From contig JAZSJZ010000006.1 of the NCBI GenBank assembly GCA_045534575.1, forward strand, positions 1 through 64,000: DNA of 64,000 bases, written 5' to 3'. A program made the translations under genes and the position numbers. Below are positions 33,222 through 41,621 of the stretch, one piece after another. Source of the DNA: UBA4636 sp045534575 (GTDB taxonomy: Bacteria > Bacillota > Clostridia > Christensenellales > Borkfalkiaceae). The stretch's first letter is position 1. The number at the start of each line of letters is the position of its first letter. The notes below the pieces were generated by a model. The model was not told the DNA's origin and did no database searches. It was given only the letters and a program-made list of their open reading frames with translations.

Positions 33222-34499
33222 GTGTTTAAAGGGAAGAAATTGCTAGTATTAGGTGGCGCGTTTCAACACTGCAAGGTTGTTGAAGCAGCGAAAGAAATGG
33301 GCGTTAAGGTTTACGTTGCTGACTATTTAGAGGTTGAAAATTCACCTGCAAAGCGCATTGCAGACGTTAGTCTTTTAATTGATATTAAGGACGTAGACGG
33401 TATTGTTGAATATTGTAAGAAAGAGCAAATTGACGGCGTTATTGCCGTTTGTCTTGACGCTTGTCAAAGACCATATCAAGCCGTTTGCGAAAAGTTAAAT
33501 CTTCCTTGTTTTGGAACAAAAGAGCAATATCATCTTTTAACTGATAAAAACGCTTTTAAAGAATGCTGTATTAAACACGGAGTTGACGTAATTCCTCAGT
33601 ATTCACTAGAAGATGTTGAAAAGGGCGTTGTTGAGTATCCGCTTTTAGTTAAGCCTTGTGATAGTCGCGGGTCGCGCGGTTCAATGGTCTGCTATGATAA
33701 GGAAGACGTTTATAAAGCCATTAAAGAGGCTGAGAAGGAAAGTTCCAACGGCGACGTTTTAATTGAAAAATATATGGGGAACAAAAAGGATATTTGTATA
33801 ACGTATAGCGTTATCAACGGCGAGGTTTATTTAACTAGAGTGGGCGACAGAAGACTTGGTAGAATAGAAGATAAAATGGAAAGAGTTTCAATGATGGGAA
33901 TGGCTCCTTCTAAATTTTCTAAAATGTATGCTGAAAAAGTTAGTCCTCGCGTTGAAAATATGTTAAAGAGCATTGGGCTTTATAACGCGCCTGCGTTTAT
34001 GCAAGGCTTTGTTGATGGAGATACCGTTAGATTTTACGATCCCGGATTAAGATATCCTGGCGCAGAATATGAAAGAATGTATGAAAAGGTTCATGGTGTG
34101 AGCCTTGTAAAACATCTTATAGAGTTTGCCTTAACTGGAGAAGTGCAAAGAGATTTTACGCTTCCTAAGGATGGCTACTTGCAAAAAGGCAAGGTTTCTC
34201 CTTATCTTTTAATTTCTATTAAGCCCGGTAAAATTGCAAAAATAATAGGGGAAGAAAAGGTAAAAGCCCACCCTGCCGTTGTTGCGATGTTTGCTAAATA
34301 TAAGGTTGGCGACGTGGTTGCCGCAACCTATAACGTTAATCAACGCTATTGCGAAATAGACCTTCTTTGCGAAAACGTTGACGAGCTTAGCTCGGTTATT
34401 GATTGGATTTATGATACCCTTATCATTTTAGATGAAAACGGCGAAAATATGGTCTTTTCAAAAATAAATACAGAAGAATTCAGGAAGGAATATAATTAA
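33222..34499 (+). CDS. ATP-grasp carboxylate-amine ligase-like protein (GTG start)
   Basis: A 425-residue ATP-grasp enzyme. A Rossmann-like N-terminal domain (KKLLVLGGAFQHCKVVEAAK) precedes the ATP-grasp core (about 110-310) with YPLLVKPCDSRGSRGS and later GFVDGDTVRFYDPGLRYPG. The family joins a carboxylate to an amine or thiol with ATP. AAGGAG supports the GTG start. Its stop overlaps the next start by one base (TAATG), so the transporter downstream is translated with it. In this operon it may add an amino acid or similar group to a sugar or precursor; that role is inference. Confidence 0.88.
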   Translation: MFKGKKLLVLGGAFQHCKVVEAAKEMGVKVYVADYLEVENSPAKRIADVSLLIDIKDVDGIVEYCKKEQIDGVIAVCLDACQRPYQAVCEKLNLPCFGTKEQYHLLTDKNAFKECCIKHGVDVIPQYSLEDVEKGVVEYPLLVKPCDSRGSRGSMVCYDKEDVYKAIKEAEKESSNGDVLIEKYMGNKKDICITYSVINGEVYLTRVGDRRLGRIEDKMERVSMMGMAPSKFSKMYAEKVSPRVENMLKSIGLYNAPAFMQGFVDGDTVRFYDPGLRYPGAEYERMYEKVHGVSLVKHLIEFALTGEVQRDFTLPKDGYLQKGKVSPYLLISIKPGKIAKIIGEEKVKAHPAVVAMFAKYKVGDVVAATYNVNQRYCEIDLLCENVDELSSVIDWIYDTLIILDENGENMVFSKINTEEFRKEYN

Positions 34500-35776
34500 T
34501 GGATCCAGCAATTATTAGTTTAATTATTTTGGTCGTAACAATAGTGTTGTTTATCGTTCGCGTTATTCCTAACGCTGCAACTGCATGCCTATCGTGTGTG
34601 TTGTTCGTGTTGTTCGGTATTTGTTCGGTGGCGGATGCTTTCTCGGGCTTTTCAAACACAATCGTAATTTTAGTGTTCGGTATGATGGTTGTTGGAACGG
34701 CTATGCAAGAAACGGGAATTGCAAAGCTTATTGGAGAAAAAGTAACCAAGATATCTAGAGAAAATGAGAAATTATTTATTCTCTTTGCTGGCTTAACCTC
34801 AGCAATTTTATCAACTTTTTTATCAAACACCTCGGTTATTGCTATTTTCTTGCCTATTATTGCAAGCGTATCGCAAGCAAACCCGAATATGAAGAGATTA
34901 AATTTAACTCTCCCCGTTACAATGGGCGCAATGTTTGGTGGCGTTTGCACGCTCGTTGGATCAACTCCACAGCTTACCGCAAACGGCATTTTAAAGGAGT
35001 GGTTTAGCGTTGAGCTTGGAATGTTTGATTATACACTACCTGGCATAATTATTTGCGCAGTTTATATTCTCTATACCGTTTTCATTGGTCATAAGCTTGG
35101 CAACAAGATTTGGGGCGATAGAGTGATGGATAGCGAAATGGTGGTTAAAGAAGCTGACGGACCTCAAGAGTATAATAAAACAAAAATGATTATAATGGGC
35201 GTAATTTTTGCGCTTACTATCGTATCCTTCATAGGCGCTTGGATAACTACCGAAATGACCGCCGCAATCGCTGCGCTTTTATGTATAATTACGGGTTGCG
35301 TGAAGCAAAAGAGCGTTATCAAAAAGACTGATTGGTCTGTTATCTTCATCCTTGCAGGATGCTTGGGCATTGCAAAAGGTTTAGCAAAAGGTGGCGTAGG
35401 TGATTTGTTAGGTAACGCTGTTAGCGTTGTTTTACATAATGGAATTCCTCCAATTATCATTTTTGCAGTTTTCGTTCTTGCAACAATGATTGTTAGCAAC
35501 TTTATTACTAATTCTACTGCCGTTGTAATTTTCTTGCCGGTTGCATTGTCGCTTTGCGGTGCTTTAAATTTAAACCCGCTAGCGTTTACTTTAGGAATAG
35601 TTTTTGCTGCAAACTTAACTTTCTCAACTCCTCTTGCAAATGCGCAAACCGGTATGACCCTCGTTGCTGGCTACAAGTTCTCTGACTATATTAAATATAC
35701 GTGGCCACTTGCGCTTTTAACGTTTGTAACAATTTTAATCGTTGTTCCACTTTTTTATCCGTTAACGGTGGCATAA
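34499..35776 (+). CDS. SLC13-family (DASS/ArsB-like) anion permease
   Basis: A 425-residue permease with about 11 membrane segments and the divalent-anion/sodium symporter marks: two pseudo-repeats with helix-break motifs LSNTSVIAIFLPI and ITNSTAVVIFLPV. Members carry di- and tricarboxylates or sulfate. It starts on the last base of the ATP-grasp gene stop codon. A small-anion carrier inside a polysaccharide operon is unusual; with the ATP-grasp gene it may supply or export a carboxylate used for decoration. Confidence 0.9.
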   Translation: MDPAIISLIILVVTIVLFIVRVIPNAATACLSCVLFVLFGICSVADAFSGFSNTIVILVFGMMVVGTAMQETGIAKLIGEKVTKISRENEKLFILFAGLTSAILSTFLSNTSVIAIFLPIIASVSQANPNMKRLNLTLPVTMGAMFGGVCTLVGSTPQLTANGILKEWFSVELGMFDYTLPGIIICAVYILYTVFIGHKLGNKIWGDRVMDSEMVVKEADGPQEYNKTKMIIMGVIFALTIVSFIGAWITTEMTAAIAALLCIITGCVKQKSVIKKTDWSVIFILAGCLGIAKGLAKGGVGDLLGNAVSVVLHNGIPPIIIFAVFVLATMIVSNFITNSTAVVIFLPVALSLCGALNLNPLAFTLGIVFAANLTFSTPLANAQTGMTLVAGYKFSDYIKYTWPLALLTFVTILIVVPLFYPLTVA

Positions 35777-35791
35777 AAGGGTAGGTTAAAT

Positions 35792-36883
35792 ATGAAAATT
35801 AATGTAACACAATCGTCAATGCCGACTTATGAAGAGTATTGCGAAGAGATAAAATCTATTTGGGAAACCGTTCATTTAACGAATATGGGTCCTATTCACA
35901 ACAAGCTTAAAGTCCAAATTAAAGACTACTTAAAGGTTGATAACGTTGAACTTTTTGTTAACGGGCATTTGGGGCTATACGTTGCAATTAAGGCTTTAGG
36001 CTTAAAGGGCGAAATTATAACAACGCCTTTCACTTTTGCTTCAACGACCAACGCTATTATGCAAGCAAATTGCACTCCCGTTTATTGCGACGTAAAAGAA
36101 GATTACACTATCGATGAAGATAAAATCGAAGCGTTAATAACTGAAAAAACCGTTGCCATTATGGGCGTTCACGTTTACGGAAATATTTGCAACGTTGATA
36201 AAATTCAAAAAATAGCAGACAAGCACGGTCTAAAAGTTATTTACGACGCCGCTCACGTTTTCGGCGTGGAATATAACGGGAAAGGCATCGGTTCTTATGG
36301 CGACGTTTCGATGTTCAGTTTCCACGCTACTAAGGTTTTTCACACCATTGAAGGCGGTTGCTTAACTTTTAAAGACGAAAATCTTGCAAAGAAAATTGCT
36401 CTAGAGCGCAACTTTGGCGTAAACGGCGACGAACTTACGGTTTTTGGAACTAACGCAAAGATGAACGAATTCCAAGCCGCAATGGGAATTTGCAATCTTC
36501 GCCATATAGACGATGAACTTGCTTTAAGAAAAGCCGTTTTCGAAAGATATAATGAAAATTTGAAGTCCGTTGCAGGCATTAAACTTTTGCCAAGCCAAAA
36601 CGTTAAGAGAAATTACGCTTACTATCCAATTTTAATTGACGAAAAACTTTTCGGGCTATCTAGAGATGAACTTAGTCAAAAACTTTTTGAAAAGGGAATA
36701 TTTGCTCGTAAATATTTTTATCCGCTAGTGTCGGAAAATAAGGAATTTGGCAAAGATTTATCACACACTACGCCTATCGCAAAAGAATTTTCACGAAACG
36801 TTGTTTGTTTACCGCTTTACGCGCATTTAGCTCTTAGCGACGTTGATATGATTTGCGAAATCATAAAAGGACTTAAAGCGTAA
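35792..36883 (+). CDS. DegT/DnrJ/EryC1/StrS sugar aminotransferase
   Basis: A 363-residue PLP-dependent aminotransferase. The family segments TTPFTFASTTNA, YDAAHVFG and FHATKVFHTIEGG are present, and the PLP-binding lysine is K181. It puts an amino group on a nucleotide-linked ketosugar. Together with rfbA and rfbB just downstream, and without rfbC or rfbD here, it probably converts dTDP-4-keto-6-deoxyglucose (or a 3-keto isomer) to an aminodeoxy sugar. The position aminated is not determined by sequence. Confidence 0.92.
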   Translation: MKINVTQSSMPTYEEYCEEIKSIWETVHLTNMGPIHNKLKVQIKDYLKVDNVELFVNGHLGLYVAIKALGLKGEIITTPFTFASTTNAIMQANCTPVYCDVKEDYTIDEDKIEALITEKTVAIMGVHVYGNICNVDKIQKIADKHGLKVIYDAAHVFGVEYNGKGIGSYGDVSMFSFHATKVFHTIEGGCLTFKDENLAKKIALERNFGVNGDELTVFGTNAKMNEFQAAMGICNLRHIDDELALRKAVFERYNENLKSVAGIKLLPSQNVKRNYAYYPILIDEKLFGLSRDELSQKLFEKGIFARKYFYPLVSENKEFGKDLSHTTPIAKEFSRNVVCLPLYAHLALSDVDMICEIIKGLKA

Positions 36884-36957
36884 AAGGAAAAAGGTATAAT
36901 TGTTGCTGAATTTTATAACATTGACGAAATTATTTGGAGTAATTGATAATTTATAGT

Positions 36958-38118
36958 ATGGAAAATATTCAAGGCGTTCAACAGAAAAAAGATAGAAATT
37001 ATTCGTTAGATCTTTTAAGGATTTTATGCATGATTGCTATCGTTGTTATACATATTCTAAGTCATGGAGGACTAAGTGAGAAATTTTTGGCGACAAGCAT
37101 AGGAGATGTGTTTTATGGTTTACTAAACTCCATTTGTGCTTGCGCCGTTAATGTATTCGTTTTAATAAGCGGGTATTTTATGGCGGTTGGTAAATTTAAC
37201 ATAAAAAGGTTAATATCAACGGTTCTATCGGTTTGGTTCTATTCTTGGCTTTTTATAGCAATAGTTAAAATAACTAATTTTAAATCTACAACTTTTGAAG
37301 AGTTACTAAAAGGTTTTTTGCCTATTTCATTCAAGCAATATTGGTTTGCAACATGCTATATTTGTTTGTATCTTGTTTCACCATTTTTGAATAAGTTAAT
37401 GAACGCCTTAGATAAAAAGTTGCATTTTGTTCTTATCGTTTTGCTTTTTATAATTTTTTCAGTTTGGCACGACTTAGTGCCGTTATCCGACCCGATGGGG
37501 TTGTCAAACGGCTATAGTTTCGTCTGGTTTATATTTCTTTATCTTTTAGCTGGCTTTATTCGACTTTACGGCTACACTTTTAAGGAAAGAAAAAAGTTTA
37601 CGTATATTTTAACTTTTTTTGTTGCTGTTGCTATTATGATGGTTGCTCGCTATGTTATGCGCTTTATAGGAGGCAAAATAGCGGAAATTGGTTCAAGAGA
37701 GCTTGTTGGGCATTTCTCAAGATATTGCTCGATTTTAACCGTGATTTCGAGCATATCAATTTTTATGCTCTTTAAGACGATAAATATTAAAGGTAAGTTC
37801 AGCTCAAAAATTATCGGCTTTATCGCACCACTTACCTTTGGCGTTTATCTTATTCATGATAATTCAAACATAAAAGGTTATATTTTTAATAATTTAATTC
37901 ATACTCAAAATTTTCCTACTTCAATTCTTTTATTTGTTTATTTTACGTTTGCAGTTTTTGCGGTATTTTTCGCTTGCTGTCTTATTGAATTTGTTAGAAA
38001 AATATTGTTTAATTTCTTAGAAAAATCTAAAATTTATAATAAGTTGACAGACAAACTTCAATCAAAAATTGATGGTTTATTAACTAAGGAACAAGAAAAA
38101 GGAGAAACACAACAATGA
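36958..38118 (+). CDS. Acyltransferase family 3 membrane protein
   Basis: A 386-residue membrane protein with about ten hydrophobic segments. The family start RNYSLDLLRILCMIAIVVIH has the conserved arginine and histidine. It probably acetylates a sugar of the polysaccharide. Start choice is uncertain: the ATG at 36958 is 18 bases from GGAG, whereas a TTG at 36943 is only 3 bases from it. The stop overlaps the rfbA start by four bases (ATGA). Confidence 0.87.
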   Translation: MENIQGVQQKKDRNYSLDLLRILCMIAIVVIHILSHGGLSEKFLATSIGDVFYGLLNSICACAVNVFVLISGYFMAVGKFNIKRLISTVLSVWFYSWLFIAIVKITNFKSTTFEELLKGFLPISFKQYWFATCYICLYLVSPFLNKLMNALDKKLHFVLIVLLFIIFSVWHDLVPLSDPMGLSNGYSFVWFIFLYLLAGFIRLYGYTFKERKKFTYILTFFVAVAIMMVARYVMRFIGGKIAEIGSRELVGHFSRYCSILTVISSISIFMLFKTINIKGKFSSKIIGFIAPLTFGVYLIHDNSNIKGYIFNNLIHTQNFPTSILLFVYFTFAVFAVFFACCLIEFVRKILFNFLEKSKIYNKLTDKLQSKIDGLLTKEQEKGETQQ

Positions 38119-38984
38119 AAGGTATAATTTTAGCCGGAGGAAAAGGAACTAGGCTTTATCCTATGACAAAAGCAGTTTCAAAACAGCTTCTTCCTATCTA
38201 TGATAAGCCACTAATTTACTATCCGTTATCAATTTTAATGCTTGCGGGTATTAGAGAGGTTTTGCTTATTTCAACTCCCGAAGCAATCGGCTCTTACGAG
38301 GAACTACTTGGCAATGGTAGCGATATTGGTATTTCAATTGAATATTGTGTTCAAGACAAACCACGCGGTCTTGCTGATGCGTTTATTTTAGGTGAAAAGT
38401 TCATTGGCGACGATAGCGTTTGCTTAATTTTGGGCGATAACGTTTTCTACGGTCAAGATATGACTAAATGTTTAAAAAAGGCTATGGAAAACAAGGTTGG
38501 CGCAACGATTTTCGGCTATCCTGTAAACAATCCAAAAGATTTTGGCGTTGTTGAGTTTGACGATAAGCGCAACGTTATTTCCATTGAAGAAAAGCCTGCA
38601 AAACCAAAGAGCAATTATGCTGTTCCGGGGCTATATTTTTACGATAACAAAGTTGTTGAGATTGCTAAAAACGTTAAGCCTTCGGCTCGTGGAGAAATTG
38701 AAATTACCGCAATCAATAATACTTATCTTGAAATGGGCGAACTTAAAGTTACGCTTTTAGGTCGTGGTATGGCGTGGCTCGATACGGGAACACCGCTTGG
38801 AATGTATAAAGCGAGCGGATTTGTTAAAACCGTTCAAGAAATGCAAGGCTTTTACGTATCTTGTATTGAAGAAATTGCTTGGCGCAGAGGCTTTATCACA
38901 ACCGAGCAACTTTTAAAACTTGGCGAAAACTTAAAGCAAACGGAATACGGTCAATACCTTATTTCTTTAGCAAAAGGAGAATAA
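38115..38984 (+). CDS. rfbA: Glucose-1-phosphate thymidylyltransferase (RfbA/RmlA)
   Basis: A 289-residue nucleotidyltransferase with the pyrophosphorylase signature LAGGKGTRLYPMT near the N-terminus, then KQLLPIYDKPLIYYP and LGDNVFYG. It makes dTDP-glucose from dTTP and glucose-1-phosphate, the first step of dTDP-deoxysugar synthesis. Length is normal. It is translationally coupled to the acyltransferase (ATGA overlap) and followed seven bases later by rfbB. Confidence 0.97.
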   Translation: MKGIILAGGKGTRLYPMTKAVSKQLLPIYDKPLIYYPLSILMLAGIREVLLISTPEAIGSYEELLGNGSDIGISIEYCVQDKPRGLADAFILGEKFIGDDSVCLILGDNVFYGQDMTKCLKKAMENKVGATIFGYPVNNPKDFGVVEFDDKRNVISIEEKPAKPKSNYAVPGLYFYDNKVVEIAKNVKPSARGEIEITAINNTYLEMGELKVTLLGRGMAWLDTGTPLGMYKASGFVKTVQEMQGFYVSCIEEIAWRRGFITTEQLLKLGENLKQTEYGQYLISLAKGE

Positions 38985-38990
38985 TACATA

Positions 38991-40013
38991 ATGAAAACAG
39001 TTTTAGTTACGGGTGGTGCGGGGTTTATCGGCGCAAACTTTGTTTATCATATGCTTGATAAGCATAAAGATTATAAAATTATTTGTGTTGACTGTTTAAC
39101 TTATGCGGGCAATATGTCCACGCTAGAAGAGGCGCTCAAAAACCCAAACTTCAAGTTCTATAAAACCAATATTTGCGATAGAGTGGGCATTTACAAAATT
39201 TTCGAAACCGAAAAACCAGATATCGTTGTGAATTTTGCGGCGGAAAGCCACGTTGATAGGTCTATTGAAAACCCTGAAGTGTTCCTTCAAACAAACATTT
39301 TAGGAACGCAAGTTATGATGGATGCGTGCAGAGTTTACGGCATTGAACGTTATCACCAAGTTTCAACCGACGAAGTTTACGGCGACCTTCCTCTCGATAG
39401 GCCTGACCTTTTCTTCACTGAAGAAACGCCGATACATACTTCTAGCCCTTATAGTAGTTCAAAGGCGGGCGCTGACCTTCTAGTTTTAGCGTATCACAGA
39501 ACTTTTGGGCTTCCAGTTACAATTAGCCGTTGTTCTAATAACTATGGACCTTATCACTTCCCTGAAAAACTTATTCCTTTAATGATTGCAAACGCGCTAA
39601 ACGATAAACCGCTCCCTGTTTACGGCGAGGGCATTAACGTTCGCGATTGGCTCTACGTAGAAGACCACTGCAAGGCAATCGATCTTATTATTCACAAAGG
39701 AAGAGTTGGTGAGGTTTATAATATCGGCGGGCATAACGAAATGCGAAATATCGATATCGTTAAACTTATCTGCAAGGAACTTGGCAAGAGTGAAGATTTA
39801 ATCACATACGTTACCGATAGAAAGGGCCACGATATGCGCTATGCAATAGACCCAACTAAGATTCACACAGAACTTGGCTGGCTTCCAGAAACAAAGTTCG
39901 CCGATGGTATTAAGAAAACTATTAAGTGGTATCTTGAAAACCGCAAGTGGTGGGGAGATATCATTAGTGGCGAATACCAAAAATATTACGAAAAAATGTA
40001 TGGTAAAAGATAA
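38991..40013 (+). CDS. rfbB: dTDP-glucose 4,6-dehydratase (RfbB/RmlB)
   Basis: A 340-residue extended short-chain dehydrogenase. The NAD motif GGAGFIG (7-13), VSTDEVYGDL with the catalytic Asp/Glu pair, and YSSSKAGAD with the catalytic Tyr and Lys are all present. It converts dTDP-glucose to dTDP-4-keto-6-deoxyglucose. It closes the operon. Since no rfbC/rfbD follows, rhamnose may not be the end product of this cluster. Confidence 0.97.
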   Translation: MKTVLVTGGAGFIGANFVYHMLDKHKDYKIICVDCLTYAGNMSTLEEALKNPNFKFYKTNICDRVGIYKIFETEKPDIVVNFAAESHVDRSIENPEVFLQTNILGTQVMMDACRVYGIERYHQVSTDEVYGDLPLDRPDLFFTEETPIHTSSPYSSSKAGADLLVLAYHRTFGLPVTISRCSNNYGPYHFPEKLIPLMIANALNDKPLPVYGEGINVRDWLYVEDHCKAIDLIIHKGRVGEVYNIGGHNEMRNIDIVKLICKELGKSEDLITYVTDRKGHDMRYAIDPTKIHTELGWLPETKFADGIKKTIKWYLENRKWWGDIISGEYQKYYEKMYGKR

Positions 40014-40035
40014 TTAAAAATGGTGGGGTGTGTTA

Positions 40036-40069
40036 TTTGCGCCTCATCTTTTTTAAAGAAGTGCGCAAA
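40036..40069 (+). terminator. Possible hairpin at the end of the exopolysaccharide operon
   Basis: TTTGCGC and GCGCAAA pair around a 20-base loop, 22 bases after the rfbB stop. No T-run follows, so termination here is uncertain. Confidence 0.35.
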
Positions 40070-40139
40070 AAGTGCGTTAATCGAGTTATTGGCGTGCTAT
40101 TTTCAAAATAATAGTTATTTAATTAGTTTTTAAAAAGCC

Positions 40140-40168
40140 TTGCAAGTTATTGTTAATTATGGTAAAAT
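40140..40168 (+). promoter_or_regulatory. Promoter of the HAD phosphatase gene
   Basis: TTGCAA (40140-40145) and TAAAAT (40163-40168) are 17 bp apart, upstream of AAAGGTGA and the ATG at 40191. Confidence 0.7.
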
Positions 40169-40190
40169 ATTTAAAACAAAAGGTGATATT

Positions 40191-40673
40191 ATGATTAAAT
40201 ATTTAGTTATGGACGTTGACGGCACGCTGACCGATGGTAAAATTTATATGGGCATAGACGGCGAAGTTTTAAAGACTTTCAGCGTTAAAGACGGCTTAGG
40301 CATTAAAGACCTTTTAATTCCAACTGGGGTTGTTCCAATTATTATTACGGGAAGGCAGTCGCAAATTCTTCTTAATAGGTGCAAGGAATTAACCATTACT
40401 GAAGTGCATCAAAAGGTTAGCGATAAGGTTTCTCTCTTAGAAAAAATCGTTGAAAAAAGGGGCGCAAAGCTTTGTGAATTTGCTTACGTTGGCGACGATT
40501 TGAACGACCTTCTTTGTATGAAAAAAATAAAAGAAGGCGGTGGGCTTATCGGTTGCCCGAGTGATTCTTGCAAAGAGGTTATCGCTCTTGCCGATTTTGT
40601 TAGTTCAAGAGTTGGTGGAAACGGCGCAGTTAGAGAATTTATTGATTATATTTTAGAACTTAATAAAAAATAG
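40191..40673 (+). CDS. KdsC-like HAD phosphatase
   Basis: A 160-residue HAD-superfamily phosphatase of the cap-less KdsC type. Motif I is MDVDGTLTDG with the two catalytic aspartates, motif II is IITGR, motif III is the Lys near SDKVSLLEKI, and motif IV is YVGDDLNDL. The family removes phosphate from KDO-8-phosphate or sialic-acid-type 9-phosphates. No KDO or sialic acid synthase is in the window, so the substrate is open. AAAGGTGA supports the ATG at 40191. It is transcribed from its own promoter. Confidence 0.9.
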   Translation: MIKYLVMDVDGTLTDGKIYMGIDGEVLKTFSVKDGLGIKDLLIPTGVVPIIITGRQSQILLNRCKELTITEVHQKVSDKVSLLEKIVEKRGAKLCEFAYVGDDLNDLLCMKKIKEGGGLIGCPSDSCKEVIALADFVSSRVGGNGAVREFIDYILELNKK

Positions 40674-40683
40674 CGTTAAAAAA

Positions 40684-40720
40684 TGCGTAGCGATAAGATT
40701 ATCGCTACGCAAAATTTTTT
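40684..40720 (+). terminator. Rho-independent terminator of the HAD phosphatase gene
   Basis: TGCGTAGCGATAA and TTATCGCTACGCA form a perfect 13-bp hairpin followed by a T-run. Confidence 0.93.
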
Positions 40721-40760
40721 GAACAAGTTTATTTTCTTGAAGTGCCTCTTTTAATAAGTC

Positions 40761-40800
40761 AAAGTAAAAAAGGCTGATAATGGGCTTATAGGCTTACTTT
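40761..40800 (+). repeat. Conserved-loop hairpin element, copy 10
   Basis: The core has one change (GATAATGGGCTTATAGG, 40776-40792). The arms AAAGTAA (40761-40767) and TTACTTT (40794-40800) are complementary and differ from those of other copies. It lies between convergent genes, abutting the stop of the DUF2726 gene. Confidence 0.78.
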
Positions 40801-41283
40801 TTATAAATATTTTTTAATGGTTTTATAAATTTTTTCGCTATCAATTCCGTCTTTTACCCAAAAAGTTACAAGCGGAATTTTTGCCTTTTTGCAAATTTCT
40901 TGCACCTTTAAATCTCGCTCTTGTCTATCTTTCCTAAAATGCGTGTTATCGTTAATTTCAATTAAAACGAGCGGGCGATAGTTAAAATCAAAAATGCCAA
41001 AATCAACGTTTCTAAAAAGTTCGTTCCTAAAGCCCTCGCCCTGCTTATCGATAATAGAAGCAAGGTTGACTTGCGGTAAAATGATATAATCATTGCCAAA
41101 ATATGCTTGCAAAACAAAAAGATATTCTCGCTCGCTAGCCGTAATTAAGCTATCTTTTAGCGAATACGAAGCGACCTTCTTCTTATCTTTTAACTTGACA
41201 AAGATTATTATAATCGCCGTGATAATTATGCAAAAAGCGATAGCAATTATTTGTGGCGTTGTTAAAGTTAATAAGTTATTCAT
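40801..41283 (-). CDS. DUF2726 (PD-(D/E)xK-like) membrane-anchored protein
   Basis: A 160-residue protein with one N-terminal membrane helix (about 8-29) and a cytoplasmic DUF2726 domain, which has the restriction-endonuclease-like fold. Visible marks are a conserved NVDFGIFD, then LVLIEINDNTH (E-x-N/K position) and VQEICKKAKIPLV. The biochemical role of the family is not known. The ATG at 41283 is preferred because a TATAAT box lies only six bases upstream of it, which would give a nearly leaderless transcript. A longer start at 41397 would add a second hydrophobic stretch. Confidence 0.75.
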   Translation of the reverse strand: MNNLLTLTTPQIIAIAFCIIITAIIIIFVKLKDKKKVASYSLKDSLITASEREYLFVLQAYFGNDYIILPQVNLASIIDKQGEGFRNELFRNVDFGIFDFNYRPLVLIEINDNTHFRKDRQERDLKVQEICKKAKIPLVTFWVKDGIDSEKIYKTIKKYL

Positions 41284-41401
41284 AATTGAATTATAACATT
41301 TTAGATTAGCAAAAAGCAATAAATTCATTAAAAATAACCAAAAACGAGCAAAAATTCTTAAAAAATATTTTTTAGTTATGTGCCAAAAATAGCGCATATG
41401 T

Positions 41402-41430
41402 TTAAAAACGGGGCTATAAGCCCATATTTT
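41402..41430 (-). repeat. Divergent conserved-loop element in reverse orientation (copy 11)
   Basis: On the minus strand it reads GGGCTTATAGCCCC followed by GTTTTTAAAC, matching the right half of the core and the T-rich flank. It lies upstream of the DUF2726 gene. The rest of 41398-41621 is AT-rich and holds nothing I can name apart from GCGCATTTTTTATGCGC just before the next gene. Confidence 0.45.
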
Positions 41431-41621
41431 TGGCTAAAAACAGGGCAAAAAAGGCAAATTTACGGCGCAAAACTTCTAAAAACTAACCAAAAATCTAAAA
41501 AAAGCAATAAAAAACATCAAAAAATTTATTAAAAATTATTGAAAGATTGATATTATTATGATAATATAATATCAAGTAAATGAAAACGGCGCATTTTTTA
41601 TGCGCGAATTTTGGAGATTCT

